From Actinostola sp. cb2023 (Eukaryota; Cnidaria; Anthozoa; Actiniaria; Actinostolidae): a stretch of DNA of 64,000 nt. The notes under the pieces were generated by a model. That model was given only the letters and a program-made list of their open reading frames with translations, was not told where the DNA came from and did no database searches. Both the position numbers and the translations under genes were made by a program. This document shows, piece by piece, positions 45,034-58,376 of this stretch. How positions within the stretch are numbered: the first letter of the stretch is position 1; every line of letters starts with the position of its first letter. The stretch spans positions 17,973-81,972 of the forward strand of contig JAUJYZ010000708.1 of assembly GCA_033675265.1 (NCBI GenBank). The letters run 5' to 3'.

Positions 45034-48000
45034 CATTCTCGTACCCAGAGCACCTCGGTCGGTCGTTCCTTCTCCCGTCAGTGGCTCTGGTAACAGCCAT
45101 TTCTAGGCCGATGCTGATTGGTCCAAATGTCCGCGCATGCGCGACTTTCATTTGAAACTGCTCAATCGTGATTGGTCAATCTATAACGATGCTCGGAGCT
45201 TTTTAGAAGAGAATCCTCTGCGCATAGGTATAACACACAAAGCTGACTCTTTTTCTAACGGGCTCAGATGGATTTTCAAAATGGCGGACGGTCTGAATGG
45301 TGGTCATTGCTACTATTTTCTGCTAAGAAACTGTAATCATTTTACTGGTCACAAAGAAAAACACGCAAGTTTGGTTCTGTACTTGTTTTCGCTTCTCTTC
45401 TGTCGAGGCAAGTAATTAATTTACGCTATAAATTACCTCCTTCAACAACGGACTACGATACCGTTGAGACAGAACAAAATCAGTTGGCTTCGTTTCGGGT
45501 TCCTTTGCAAAAAAATAAGCATCCATATAAAATGTCGTGTTTTTGTGAATGTTAAAAGAGTACAGAACAAGATTGGTGGGGTGTATTTTCTTCCCTTCTC
45601 AGTAAATGTGCAGATAAAAGTACAATCTTGTATTAAAAGACTAATAAATTACTTGCCATATCATGTTGTTGTATTTGAGTAATACCCTGTGTATCATTTG
45701 CCCTATTTTCCCCCAAGGCAGACTCAGTGAAGTCTATTGATGAGAAATATTATTAGGCTGTTTACATTCTTCTTTTTGAGAGAGAAGCTAGTACACTATC
45801 TCATGTAGAAGAGTAGTTATTTTAAAGCATTTTAATTTCAGCAGTCCCTTTGTCTTCAGAAATTACAATACAATACAATAACTTTTATTTAAACACGATA
45901 TTACTTATTTTAGCTAAAGCTGGTGGGGTCGTGTGGAACAAAAGGATCCATATAAAAGGTGAACCACCCTCTTAGAGAGGTAACACAAATCTAAATGGAC
46001 CACAAGAGACTAAGCCGGTACCATTTAGGGTGTTTGTCAGTAAATAAGATACCCAAGATCAATGACCCGAGATAAGATAATGACAGCCGGAATGACAGTT
46101 GTAGCTTTTGTCACTTTAGAGTTGGTACCTTTTAGGCGTAAAAATTATGTGCTGCCACCAGCACATAAATTGTGTGATAATTGTGCTATGTTGCTCATGT
46201 GTGATGATTTTTGCATCATAATATCAGATGATAATTCTGACTCAAGACACTCATGGTTGCTTATATACCTTAGGAACAAATAAGATCTAACATTTTGGAA
46301 CTAAGGTAGCTTAATTGAACCACCCTTTTTCCTAGAGCCTGCCTACGCAGGCTATAACTAAGGATATACCCCTAGTGTAATCAGTCTTAATTGACCCAGT
46401 AGTGGAGATTTGATGTTCTGAACTCTCTGACAGATGTTGATCGAAACATAAATTTATATTTTGTTGCACCATGTAGCCATGCTTCACAGATCTGGGAGGT
46501 TGTAAATAGATACTTTTACAGTTGTAAATGTTGTTACTACTTTAACCACCACTGGTACACACCCTACAGTTAATTACATATAGAATTTATGCACTTTCTT
46601 TTCATATTTGCTAATATAGTAAAACAGTGACATTCATTTAGCTTAGTTTGTTTTCATTTCCTGTAATATATGTGCAGAACCAAATAAAAACTCTAAAAAA
46701 TATGATTTATATATTTTTTTTAATGCCAAAACTTACAATGTACTTGTAAGGTAATACCAAGCTAATACTTTCATTAATTTATGAAATGGCTCAGGATTCT
46801 GTTGAATGTTGAGTAATAATCACTGGATTTCTTGTAACACTCTTGCTTTTCTTGCAGCCATTTACTACTATAATAAGTACATAAAATGTACATGTATGTA
46901 ATACTATTTTTAAATAGTATTTCTTGTACATTATATATACTTATATAATTATTGATATCCTGTAGCTTGACATCTGGGCCCGGTTGTTCGAAAGCGTGTT
47001 AACGCTAACCCAGGGATAAATTCGCTAACCTAGTGTTAATTCTTAATATTTTACCCTAGGTTAGCTATTTTAACCCTGGGCCCTGTTCATCAATTTAATT
47101 CAATACTCCAAGAGGGCATAAGGGACAGAGCCAAGGGAGTCTCGCTGTATTGCCCTTGGGATATCTTAATTTCACTAAATCTATTTTTAGAAACACCAGA
47201 AGTGGTGGATGCCAATGGAAACATACTTCCGGTACACATAGACTCTATCAGAGAAGATGTGTAATATTTGACATTGTTTTCTGTGTTATTTAATTCAACT
47301 TTTTAATTATCATAACTATCCTCAGAGAAGACCAACTTAACACGGTACATGTATAATCATCCAGGCTTAGATTGATCGTCAGAGGTAGCATCCCAAGGAA
47401 CATTAGGTTATTTGTCAGTTTGTCTTGCATCTTTTCATCCACTGTTCCATTCTCACATGTCAATGTTTAGTGTGTCTAACATGCTCTTTGGCAGATTAGG
47501 GAATGATGGATGTGATATAATTGTCTCAAAATATTTCACCATCCATTATGTGACTGCAAGTGCAGTAAAAATAATAAATAATAAATCTGTATAAATTATG
47601 AAATCTACAATAGACTGTTGTAGATTTCATAATTTATTCAGATTTATTCTACATTGTAGATTCCAACTTTTGACAATAATAGAGAACAGTCCGTGCAATT
47701 CAAAAATGTTTCTATTGTTTCATGTAAACATTTTTTCGTGTTCTTGTTGATACATTGTATTTGATAATTTTCACTGACTCGAGGCTAACCCTGTACAAAT
47801 GCGTTTGATATCAATAAGTACAGCGGTTTCTGGGGGATCTGTGAACACGAAAAGAGACTATTGCAAGAAATCCATTTTGACAATGTATTACTATTTCAAG
47901 AAGATTCTTGTAGGTTGTGTGAAGATTCATCAATAGTTTGTATCATCAACCTGTGATATTTTTTATTTTAACCGAGCTTCGAGCAACTTGCTCATCTTCA

Positions 48001-50124
48001 GGGTTACAGATGTTTCAAGTGTAATTCCAAAAATACTTTTACAAAAATATTTTTGGAATTACACTTGAAACATCTGTAACCCTGAAGATGAGCAAGTTGC
48101 TCGAAAGCTCGGTTAAAATAAAATATCACAGGTTGATGATACAAACTATTGATGGATGTATTACTATTATTTAACCATGCAACCAGAGCCCATATTTTCA
48201 AAGAAATTTCACTGAGAAAGCCTTTCCTAGTTGCATGGTTAGATATTGTAGCTAAGATAAACATTTGTATTTCACTTTAATCAGAGGGAAAGGAAAGAGG
48301 GAAAGAGAGGGTCATTATGCCTAAGACTTATTTGGAGATTTTTCAATAATGTGCATGACAGTGGCTACCCTGCACCTCTTTCCTGGTGAGTAGAAAAAAC
48401 TCTGCTACATGTAGTAGGGTAGACAGTGACACAAAGGTGCATGATTGCAGAAAGAGTATGCAAATTAAGGAAATTGAAGTATTTATTTTTATTACATGTA
48501 GATGTTTATGACATTCTTGAATAAAACAAGAGGACACCCAGAATTGAGCGTGCTATGCAAAAGCAAGTATATTTAGAAACTGCAGGCTGAAATTTACTCC
48601 ACCCTCCCAATCAGACACTTTTCAATAAAACTTTTACAAGAACAATGGCTACACTTGTAAATTACAGTTGTAAAAGTTTCATCGAATTGTCCCGAGGCCA
48701 GGTTGACTTCTTATTTGTAGTAACCTTAGAGAACACAGGCTGGCCTAGACCAAAATGTGCTTCACAGGTCCTTTTATATTTTTGCATGTAATGCTGATCA
48801 GTACCCACTAGGTGAAGTTAAATATTTTACTTTATTGTATTTTGTGTCAAAGAATGCACGAAAGCACACGAAATATGGGACCGTATTTTGTGTGGTTACT
48901 TAATCATACACAATCGTGTGATGAAAATTAACCAATCAGCGTGAGAAATTCTACAGTTTTGGCTAGCGTGCGCTCGTACAGAGATTTCCAAGTTTTCACT
49001 GTAATTTGTTGTTTTTCTTTCACCAGAATAGCTAGTTTCTTTGACAAAATATATAATAAACAATTTATTAACCGGCTAAGCATCTAATACGGCTGTGAAT
49101 TTTTACTACACAGTATTATAGACGTATTCAATGCTTAGCCGACTAATAACCTCTATTTATAAAATATAATCAAGGGGATAACAACAGCATAGTGTACTTC
49201 CTGTCTCAACTATAAGAATGCATACAGCCTTTTAATAATAATTAATAAAAATAAAATAATAATAACGGTTTAATGAAGCATTTCTACATCTTCAAAACAG
49301 GCTAACTTAATATATTAGGAGAGAAAGAAAGAAAGCTAAAATATAAAATATGTTAAAATATATGTATTATATATGTAGAATACTACTGATACACGAAATA
49401 TGCTGAAATATTTCTCATCAATAGACTTCACTGAGTCTGCCTTGGGGGAAAATAGGGCAAATGATACACAGGGTATTACTCAAATACAACAACATGATAT
49501 GGCAAGTAATTTATTAGTCTTTTAATACAAGATTGTACTTTTATCTGCACATTTACTGAGAAGGGAAGAAAATACACCCCACCAATCTTGTTCTGTACTC
49601 TTTTAACATTCACAAAAACACGACATTTTATATGGATGCTTATTTTTTTGCAAAGGAACCCGAAACGAAGCCAACTGATTTTGTTCTGTCTCAACGGTAT
49701 CGTAGTCCGTTGTTGAAGGAGGTAATTTATAGCGTAAATTAATTACTTGCCTCGACAGAAGAGAAGCGAAAACAAGTACAGAACCAAACTTGCGTGTTTT
49801 TCTTTGTGACCAGTAAAATGATTACAGTTTCTTAGCAGAAAATAGTAGCAATGACCACCATTCAGACCGTCCGCCATTTTGAAAATCCATCTGAGCCCGT
49901 TAGAAAAAGAGTCAGCTTTGTGTGTTATACCTATGCGCAGAGGATTCTCTTCTAAAAAGCTCCGAGCATCGTTATAGATTGACCAATCACGATTGAGCAG
50001 TTTCAAATGAAAGTCGCGCATGCGCGGACATTTGGACCAATCAGCATCGGCCTAGAAATGGCTGTTACCAGAGCCACTGACGGGAGAAGGAACGACCGAC
50101 CGAGGTGCTCTGGGTACGAGAATG
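45034..50124. mobile_element. Right-arm copy of MULE-type element
   Basis: Partner of 6577-11660, 5091 bp. The 9-bp duplication ATCGTCACT lies at 45025-45033 and 50125-50133. TIRs are about 45034-45751 and 49407-50124. Confidence 0.8.
47932..48160. mobile_element. Right-arm copy of hairpin element
   Basis: Partner of 8546-8771. GAGCTTCGAGC replaces GAGCTTTCGAGC on one side, so this copy is slightly less perfect. Confidence 0.75.
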
Positions 50125-50788
50125 ATCGTCACTAAAAATAAAGTGAAAATCAAATCAAATCAGATGATATTGTCAAAGCTGGTGTGTATTTAGCGGCGTC
50201 TAGCGAAATCATGGGGTCTTGTACTATTGTAAATGAATGGAAGGATGAATAATAATAATAAAATAATAATAAATAAATAAATAAATAGATTGCGCAATTA
50301 TTGCTTGTTAATTAGTGGCATGTAGGTTCATTTACTCATTCTTTCGTTCATTCATTATGTCATTCATTTTTTCATTTATTCTTTCATCCATTCGTTCATT
50401 CATTATTTCGTTCATTCATTAATTCGTTCATCCATTCGTTCATTCTATCATTCATTTATTTGTTCATCCATTCGTTCATTCATTCGTTCATTCTTTTATT
50501 CAATCATTCGCTTACTCAATTTTATTCCGTTTTTATAGTTCATCGCGCTCTGGTTTCGTTTTTTTGGCTACCTTTCTATTTATTATTTTCAATTCTTACG
50601 TTAATACTTCATTTTCTATTCCTCGCGCACCTTTTTCATTCTTTAATTTCTATCTGGCGTTGTTCGATTTTGTTTGCTTTGTGCGAGACTGTTCAGTTTG
50701 TTGAGCACGAGCTTGCTTGTTTGGTGGCGTTTGTTTGTTTGTGTTCGTATACTTATAGCCGTTGTAATTAGATTGTATGCATTTAGCC

Positions 50789-50815
50789 CTGAAGATGGGC
50801 GCTTAGCCCGAAAGC
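50789..50815 (+). ncRNA. Right-arm copy of hammerhead-core-like motif
   Basis: Identical to the motif at 5886-5912 on the opposite strand. It is followed by AGCTTGGC and an AT-rich stretch. Confidence 0.3.
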
Positions 50816-51453
50816 TTGGCAGTTTTGAAATAAAACTCCGGTTGAAGATACAAAAAGTTTTGTCATGAATTATCCAACCTACAAACCAACATTAGATTTT
50901 GTTATTACATTGTTTCCAGTTGATGGCAGAGAGCAGTTATCCCAGTTCAAGTCACAGTGTCCAATCGATCAATCAATCAATGGTCTTTAGTGTAAGCCGC
51001 CTATACACTCTGTACATGTACATGTAGCTTGTATCAGTATAACTCATTTTTAAATGAATATTTCAGCAAAAAAATATATTTTGTTTTGTGACTTTTACCT
51101 TTGTAATTTTGTTAAAATGACCATTTGGGAAAATGGTTATAAATTCTACGTACCCACTTTTCAAATAAATATTTCAGCAGAAAATCCATTTGAAAGTATG
51201 TCAATTTGTTTTGTTTTCAATTTAAAATATCAAATAGCCTATGTTTGGTTTGGGGTGTTAATTTGTGTTAAAATGACCACTTTGAGAAATGGTTTAATTG
51301 GTTGTTATAACCAAAAGGCAATGGTTCATTTTACCACCATATTGGTGGTCGAAATTACCTATTAATAAATGGTTAAAAGAACCAATTCTAAAATGGTTAC
51401 CTCAGATCCACTTCATTTTATTAACCTTTTTGGTAGATTTAACCAATCCATTT

Positions 51454-52188
51454 TTACAGTTTAACTCCTGAAAAGAGTAATTGTAACTCCAACACTAGAG
51501 TAAGTTTTACTCCTGAAAAGAGTAATTGTAACTCCAACACTAGAGTAAGTTTAACTCCTGAAAAGAGTAATTGTAACTCCAACACTAGAGTAAGTTTAAC
51601 TCCTGAAAAGAGTAATTGTAACTCCAATACTAGAGTAAGTTTTACTCCTGAAAAGAGTAATTGTAACTCCAACACTAGAGTAAGTTTAACTCCTGAAAAG
51701 AGTAATTGTAACTCCAACACTAGAGTAAGTTTTACTCCTGAAAAGAGTAATTGTAACTCCAACACTAGAGTAAGTTTTACTCCTGAAAAGAGTAATTGTA
51801 ACTCCAACACTAGAGTAAGTTTTACTCCTGAAAAGAGTAATTGTAACTCCAACGGTAGAGTAAGTTTAACTCCTGAAAAGAGTAATTGTAACTCCAACAC
51901 TAGAGTAAGTTTTACTCCTGAAAAGAGTAATTGTAACTCCAACGGTAGAGTAAGTTTAACTCCTGAAAAGAGTAATTGTAACTCCAACACTAGAGTAAGT
52001 TTAACTCCTACCAGGGTTGTTACGACTTCTTAAAAAGAGTAAATATAACTCTAACACTAGAGTAAATTTTACTCCTAGAAAGAGTAAAATATGACAGAGT
52101 TAAATCAACTCCAGAAAAGAGAGTCATTCTGTACCTTTTTTTTTAACTCCCTTTTTGGAGTTAAACTGACTCCTTGAAAATAACAGTG
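51454..52188. repeat. Right-arm copy of the 45-bp minisatellite insert
   Basis: Partner of 4513-5247, with the same unit count and the same order of variants. It ends AACAGTG against the TAGTGATC of the interrupted exon 2. Confidence 0.85.
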
Positions 52189-52947
52189 TAGTGATCTGAT
52201 CCAACTACGAGCATTGACATCCATCTCAACCCATTGTGAACAGTACATCAAATACGAGTGTGTGGATGCACTGTTACTGTGTAAGTCATGCATGGGATCG
52301 ATATTATTGTCTTGCTTACTCCAGTCATCTTTCTACATTTGAACTCTTTCTATTATTATTCAGATCATCGTGTAGATGCACAGACATCATGGCTTGTGTC
52401 ACGTGATGGGCGTCAAATGAAGTACTGGGGCGGCGCGTCACGTGACAGTGGAATGTGCGCCTGTGGCATGACGGAAAGCTGTGCAAACAATGCCAACTGT
52501 AACTGTGACGCAAACAAGGACTTTTGGCTTGAAGATTCTGGTTTACTGACCTACAAAGAAGATCTTCCTGTCATTTCGCTAAGGTATGAACACAAGTAGA
52601 TTCCATCAGAGTAGACCGCCTCACATTGCAATTCCGCTGCAGAGCTAACTATATTACCATCTAAACTTTAAGGCGCATTTGAAAACGTATGTTGAATTTG
52701 CGCCATATAAATAAATGTTATTGTTATTAAATGTTATTATCTCAAACCCAGCCCGGCTTTCTACCTACGGAGTTCCATCCTCTCATCCTAATCTATTCAT
52801 AATCCATCTATGCTAGTACGTCCACACTGCAGTAATATCGTATGTTTAATCTTTTCACTAAATTCTAGGTTTGGTGATGTAGGAGATTCTGATGAACTTG
52901 GATATCATACTCTTGGAAAGCTGAGATGTTACGGTCAAATGGCTTGA
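52189..52947 (+). pseudogene. Right-arm copy of truncated fibrinogen-like gene
   Basis: Partner of 3754-4512, with exons at about 52189-52280, 52364-52583 and 52869-52947. The stop is TGA at 52945-52947. It lacks a start, signal peptide and PAN domain. In the reading frame of exon 2, a TAA lies at 52181-52183 just upstream of the homology break. Confidence 0.85.
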
Positions 52948-53155
52948 TTTGCTGTTAACGTGACAGTTATTTCAGTAAACAATCCTTAAATATATACATT
53001 CGTTCTAAAATAAGTTAATGTCATTCTATTTTGCTAGATTATACATGCTGTCCTAGTTTGTCTTCGTCCCTGATCATGACGACACTCGTACGTAAAAGCT
53101 TATTTGTTGTAAATGCCGTATAATCAACGTTTTAACTATATGTTATTGTTAATGT

Positions 53156-53320
53156 AACTCTCCCTTGCTTGGATCGAGGGTTTTTCTCCGGATACTCCGA
53201 TTTTCCTCCCTCAGAAAAACAAACAAACTAGTGAGCTGAACGTTGTATGCATATAATATTAGAATGTAGTGGTAGTGTGTGAGAGTACAGTGTCTCCAAA
53301 TTAGTGCATTGCACACTTTT
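53156..53320 (+). mobile_element. Right-arm copy of truncated SINE fragment
   Basis: Partner of 3380-3546. It begins at the conserved CTCTCCCTTGCTT segment and lacks the tRNA-like head. Confidence 0.65.
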
Positions 53321-55151
53321 AGGTGTTGTTTTTGTCTTTCATGTCTTATGGGAGCGATGTTATTTATAACAACTTCAGGGCATTTCGACGATTTTAGCGC
53401 ACGCCTTGGAACACTGCTCTTTTAACGGCAAAACTGAACTGATATTCTTTGTTAGCTTCGTTCTCACTTGCATGGAGTCTTTTGTTTTCGCTTTGAATTA
53501 TGTCCGACTGTGTCTAGTACACAAACTTTCCTCTCCTCTCACCAGAGGAAAGAAAGTAAATAGCTACCGTATTTCCTCGATCAAGCGCCCCCTCCTCTCC
53601 CCCAAGAAATATGGTCAGTAAGAGATAATTACAGAATATGGCATACAACTTGCGTTTTAATACAGTTACGGCATGTTCCTTTGTGTAGTACCGTAATATT
53701 ATAGTTATGTTTCCGAGTTCACCGAATCATCACGTTCTTATATCAGTAGCTCCCCCCCTTGATTAAGGATATGGTATACGTTCGCGCGGTCTCAGAACTC
53801 GAATTTGCTTTTTTTAGCTTATCAGCAAGAAAATATTATAAACTATGATTTGGTGAAAAAAAATTCTGAATCGAAATGTTTTTTTTTGAGTTATGGACGA
53901 AAATGTGCTCCGTCGAATAATATCAAGAATCAACCGAATTAACACTTGCTGGGCGCACTGTTGATGGCGCGCGAAAGAACGGCCGGGAATTTGAATTTCC
54001 ATAGTGTTGTGATAAAAAGCTCAGTTCGAGAGCAAAGCGTCTTGCCGTCTACTATTTTAGTTTATACATTTTAGAAGTATCGTTCGTTGGATTCTCGAGG
54101 CTTGTAGAACCAGTTTGGCGAGAGTTTTCTGGCTCAATTAGTTTATGATGACCTTAGTGACCTCATAACGATTCTGATTGGATAAGAAGGTGTCCCAGCC
54201 GGAAAATGGCGGAAATGAGGTGTCTTTTGTTTACACAACTTTGGAAGCTTATTTCTCCGAAGTATATTTTGCCGTGAAGCTCGACATTAACGACATTAAC
54301 GTGAATTAATAGGGTATCTAGAAACGTCTAATTTCCACGAAATTTGCGTGTCGGGGATTGTTTGATTTCGCTTTACATTTCAAGTTATTAGCGTTCATAT
54401 TACATCAACTCGAAAAATATCTAACATCAAACTTTGAATGCTTGTCATTTTTTTTAGGAATCAAATATCGAAAATCCCCGACACACTTTTGGAAAACAAT
54501 ACCTGATGATAGAGATTCAGTATTCAGATTCATACTTCACCGTAACTGGAGCGCTGGTAATTCGATTTTATGAAAGCCTCCATTTTTCGGAATCGGGCCT
54601 TCCTTCTCAATGGGATTAAAACTTTTACGATTTTTTATTATTTTATGGTTTTCTACAGTTCTTAAGAGAGAATGCCATATCTGATGGAGCAAAATAGCCA
54701 AAAATCTGGCCACAGTGAAAACATTAATATTCAATCTAAAGAAAGGGAATATTGTACAAACCAATGATCTGATGTTCATTTTGTAAAAAAAAATCGTTGT
54801 TTTTTTTTTAAATCGAGAAAATCGATCCAGGCCTCTGGCGGCCTGAAATTGGCTTGAATCCAGCGGGAAAATAGTACCTCTAGAAAATCGCATCGCGCGA
54901 AAAAATAAAGACAGCTAAAGCGAAACTGTCTTCGGATATTCATTTTAGAAAGGTGCTACATGATATCTGAGTTAAAATCTAGGTATTTACTGCAAATGAA
55001 CAAGTGGGAAATAAAGGTTAACAAAGCAGGTTTTTCCTATTTACATTTCACCGTTATTATGCGATTAATATTTTCTATATGTGCAGGCACTCTGATATCT
55101 CTAAAACTCCGTATACGTAAGCTTAGAATGATATACTGAAACATATCTCAG

Positions 55152-55355
55152 TATTGATTTGGGTTTTTAATTGTGCGCCTTTTACCAAACTCCAGAACTT
55201 CAAGCATTTCGGCTTGAAATTTAGTGCAACATTTGAACACAAGCCATGTCTGGGATCTAACAACTCAAACTTGAAGCCCAAATTCGCCACTAAAATCAAA
55301 GCTAATTATAAGTCCGCAGACGATTATGATCACCTTCCTTGTTGGCAGCTGATAC
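55152..55355 (+). CDS. Right-arm copy of the candidate 204-nt exon
   Basis: Same open segment as 1348-1551 on the opposite strand. The acceptor AG is at 55150-55151 and the donor GTAAGA starts at 55356. Function unknown. Confidence 0.3.
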
Positions 55356-56118
55356 GTAAGATTTTGTGAAGAAGAACCACCATTTAAAATCTTTGTAATC
55401 AGCTTTCGGCTGTAGTAATTGGAGCGTTGCAGCTGCTTTGTTTACATTGATTGACTTACTTGGGAAAGATTGTCATTAAAATATATGTTTCCTTGGAGTT
55501 TAGCAGTATTAATCTCGTAATATCATTCACCTAAGAACGCCTGCAAAGGAGGCTATCACTTATGGTGCTTGATTCAAAGACAAAATAGACTAATGAGATG
55601 GAAACATGCAGTTTCATGTTCGTAACGCAAGCAACATACAGTAGAATGTTGTGTGACCGAGTGACAAACAATCCTGGGTAGAGTGGAGAAAGGAGTTCAA
55701 TTCAAAACTGGAGAAGAAACAACAAAACTAAACAAGGCTACGTTAAGCTAATACTCTTTATTTCCTTTTACCTGTATCGGTTAAAATGGCTTCATAATGA
55801 GCTTGCGACGCGACGTGGAAAATACCCTAATCCGAAGGACGAGAGGCGAGTCCGACTGACGAGAGGCGCCAGTCCGAAGGACGAGTCCGAAGCCTCAGCA
55901 CCAGTAGCCTCTGGAACCAGGGTACGTGGAAGATGACGCAGTGCGCACTGATCAGTAAATTAAAACGAGGGTTGTTGTCATCGACGTCGTGAAGAGGACG
56001 TGAAATAACGATATGCCGTGATACACTTGCCGTCCGGCGCGACGTTTGCACGACAATCGGGCTATGAATGAATATGATATACTTCGTCAAGTGGTCCTAG
56101 ACAAGAGCACCATTCGGT

Positions 56119-56448
56119 CAGGATAGCAAAGGGGTTACGCGTGACGCGTGATTTGACCAAAAAATGGAGCGTGAATCGTGAAATTCATAAAAATTCGAGC
56201 GTGATGCGTGAATTTATGTTTCAACGTGATGCGTGATCGTCCCTTTTGACCGACTGTGATTCGTGATTTACCGCTGTTATGCTCTGTGAAACGTGAACGT
56301 TTAGGATCTAAACATTTTCACGCGTGAAATTCCAAAAGTATGGTTGGCGCTCGTGATTCGTGAATTTCGGACATTATGGTCCGTGACGCGTGAATTTACC
56401 AAAAAATCGCCCGTGAAGCGTGATCATGACCCCCCCTTTGCTACCCTG
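56119..56448. mobile_element. Right-arm copy of the TCACG-array element
   Basis: Reverse-complement partner of 260-589. The dyads read CGTGA-NN-CGTGA, from 56140-56151 to 56412-56423. The flanking hexamer TTCGGT is present on both sides. Confidence 0.75.
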
Positions 56449-56708
56449 TTCGGTACGCACTGCAGTTGTTTTGACTACTTGATGTAAGGACGATAGAGCG
56501 TTTTTGGGAAAGAACTATCGACCTTCAGATAAGCTACTGGGAAAATAAATACATCCCTAACTCCCGCAGTAGGTGAATGGATAATTAGTTTGGTAAACAT
56601 GCCTCAGACTCACAATCTACACCCCTCTATTACGGAGCAGTTAGTGCTATGGGGGTATGGGAGGTGGGGGGGGGGGGGGGGGGGGGGGGGGGTAGAGGGG
56701 GTTTGATG

Positions 56709-58376
56709 CTAAGCCCCCGTCTCACCCGTTCCTGTACGTAACTAATGACGAGTTAAAATATCATCACGGAATGAAAAGCATCCTGCAGTTTGCTCATAAT
56801 TACGCAAAACCCTGAAATAAAAGAAGTCATTTATCGAACAAACTATTGATGTAAAATATTATTGAATCGAACGGTCGTAACTTCAAACTTACCAGGCTTT
56901 CAAAGATACATAAAAAGGAAGTAAAACTTTTTCGCCTTCACTCTTCTTCTTCGGAACAATTCCATGGCATTCTTCATCTTTCCGCTTCAGCGTAGACAGC
57001 ATTTTGTATTTGACAATATCGAATAATTATCATTATAAATGCGATAAGGTAACGTTTTTGAATCTCGCTATAAACGCTGGAATTTTGTGGGGTTTTCCAT
57101 GCACGGGTCGTCATGTTGTTGTCGATTTCGGATTGGTTGTTCATATTGTACCCACCCCTAGATGTGTATAATTTGTCTATCCATTTCTTACTCTCGATAG
57201 TCCCCACGAGTGAAATTTTTGTCCAATCAGGTCCGAGCGCCAAAGCCCGCTGGGATTTCGTGTGGTGTAACGCTTACTTCCGTGGACAGCAAACGGGAAC
57301 TCCGGATGAAAATGGCTGTATGTTATGGATTCTTCGAAGGATTCCAGAATGAATCTGATGCTTTTTCTTGTCGTGACTCACTTTCGAGGAATCCATATTT
57401 ATCTTTCTTTCACCTGAGGTTGTTTGAATTGATGGGGAATAAATTTTTAGGTGAGAAATCGAGGAGGATCGATCGTGACCTGTAGTGATTTGAGACTCGA
57501 TGTTTCCGTCCTTCTCATTATATATGGAGGGGAGAGTTAGAGGAGCCAAAACACGTCAAAATCGTCCGAAACGAGGCAAAATGAAGACAAGACGGTATGT
57601 ATATGTGAAATACACTTTATTTAGAAGCTATCATTCATTTACTGTATTTTACTATAATTTACGTAAAGACCCAGACAGATACACAGCCTGGGTTTCCTGT
57701 GGCTGGTCAAAATGTTTGACGGTTTCTAACGCCGCCAGATAATATTTTGAACCAAACCAAACCTCATTTAGTACTAACTTTGATCAAGTCTTTCAGTGGC
57801 TAGAGTTTCAGGAAAATTTATTTTTGGTACGAATTTGAGTGGGTGGTTTTTAGGGAGACGACCTCTTAAAAGCGGAAGTACCGTTGGGATGTTTCTTACT
57901 GTTGCACGTACACTCGTAAACACGACGTCATTTCAACTCAATTTGCAACAAACAAGTGTAAAGATTGTGTTAAGCTTTTTGAAAAAAAGGCTTAGTTGTT
58001 GTACGCGGTAAGACGAAACACTAGTTCTAGAAAGGACTAGCGACTTCCTTGTAAAGTAATCCCTTGAGCTCATGATCCCGATTCAATTGCATTTCATCTC
58101 AGGAGAGAAAGGAAATGATGGACATTGAAATTCTCCCTAAACAGTTACAGACATTTATGGATCATTAAAGAAGAAAATCGATGTTCATCAAAAAACCAAT
58201 GATCAAAAGAGAATTTCCTACTACGCTATCAATGTAAAACCCCTTCATGTATTTACGAGAATACAGTATTTAATCATTAAAGTTGAAAGGCAAGTCGATC
58301 ATTATGAAAGGGCGTCAAGTTCCAGTCTTGGTGTATTTTACTACAAGTCACCTCGACGAACGGAGCAAAAAAAAAC
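56709..58376. other. Stretch without a supported gene
   Basis: Only the TTAAGAGGCC repeat (57700-57872) is recognised. Open frames of 70-90 codons overlap each other on both strands and show no family features. Confidence 0.5.
57700..57872. repeat. Third copy of the TTAAGAGGCC repeat
   Basis: About 170 bp similar to 33275-33441, ending GGGAGACGACCTCTTAA. It is not part of the visible palindrome pairing. Confidence 0.7.

Larger units (their letters stand above)
29898..56708 (-). repeat. Right arm of giant inverted duplication
   Basis: Reverse-complement partner of 1-28540. It lacks the 680-bp MITE and most of the roughly 2.8-kb block seen in the left arm, and carries its own roughly 1.8-kb block at about 30514-32315. 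The outer limit is set by the window edge on the other side, not by a visible break in homology, so sequence past 56708 could also be duplicated outside the window. Confidence 0.97.
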
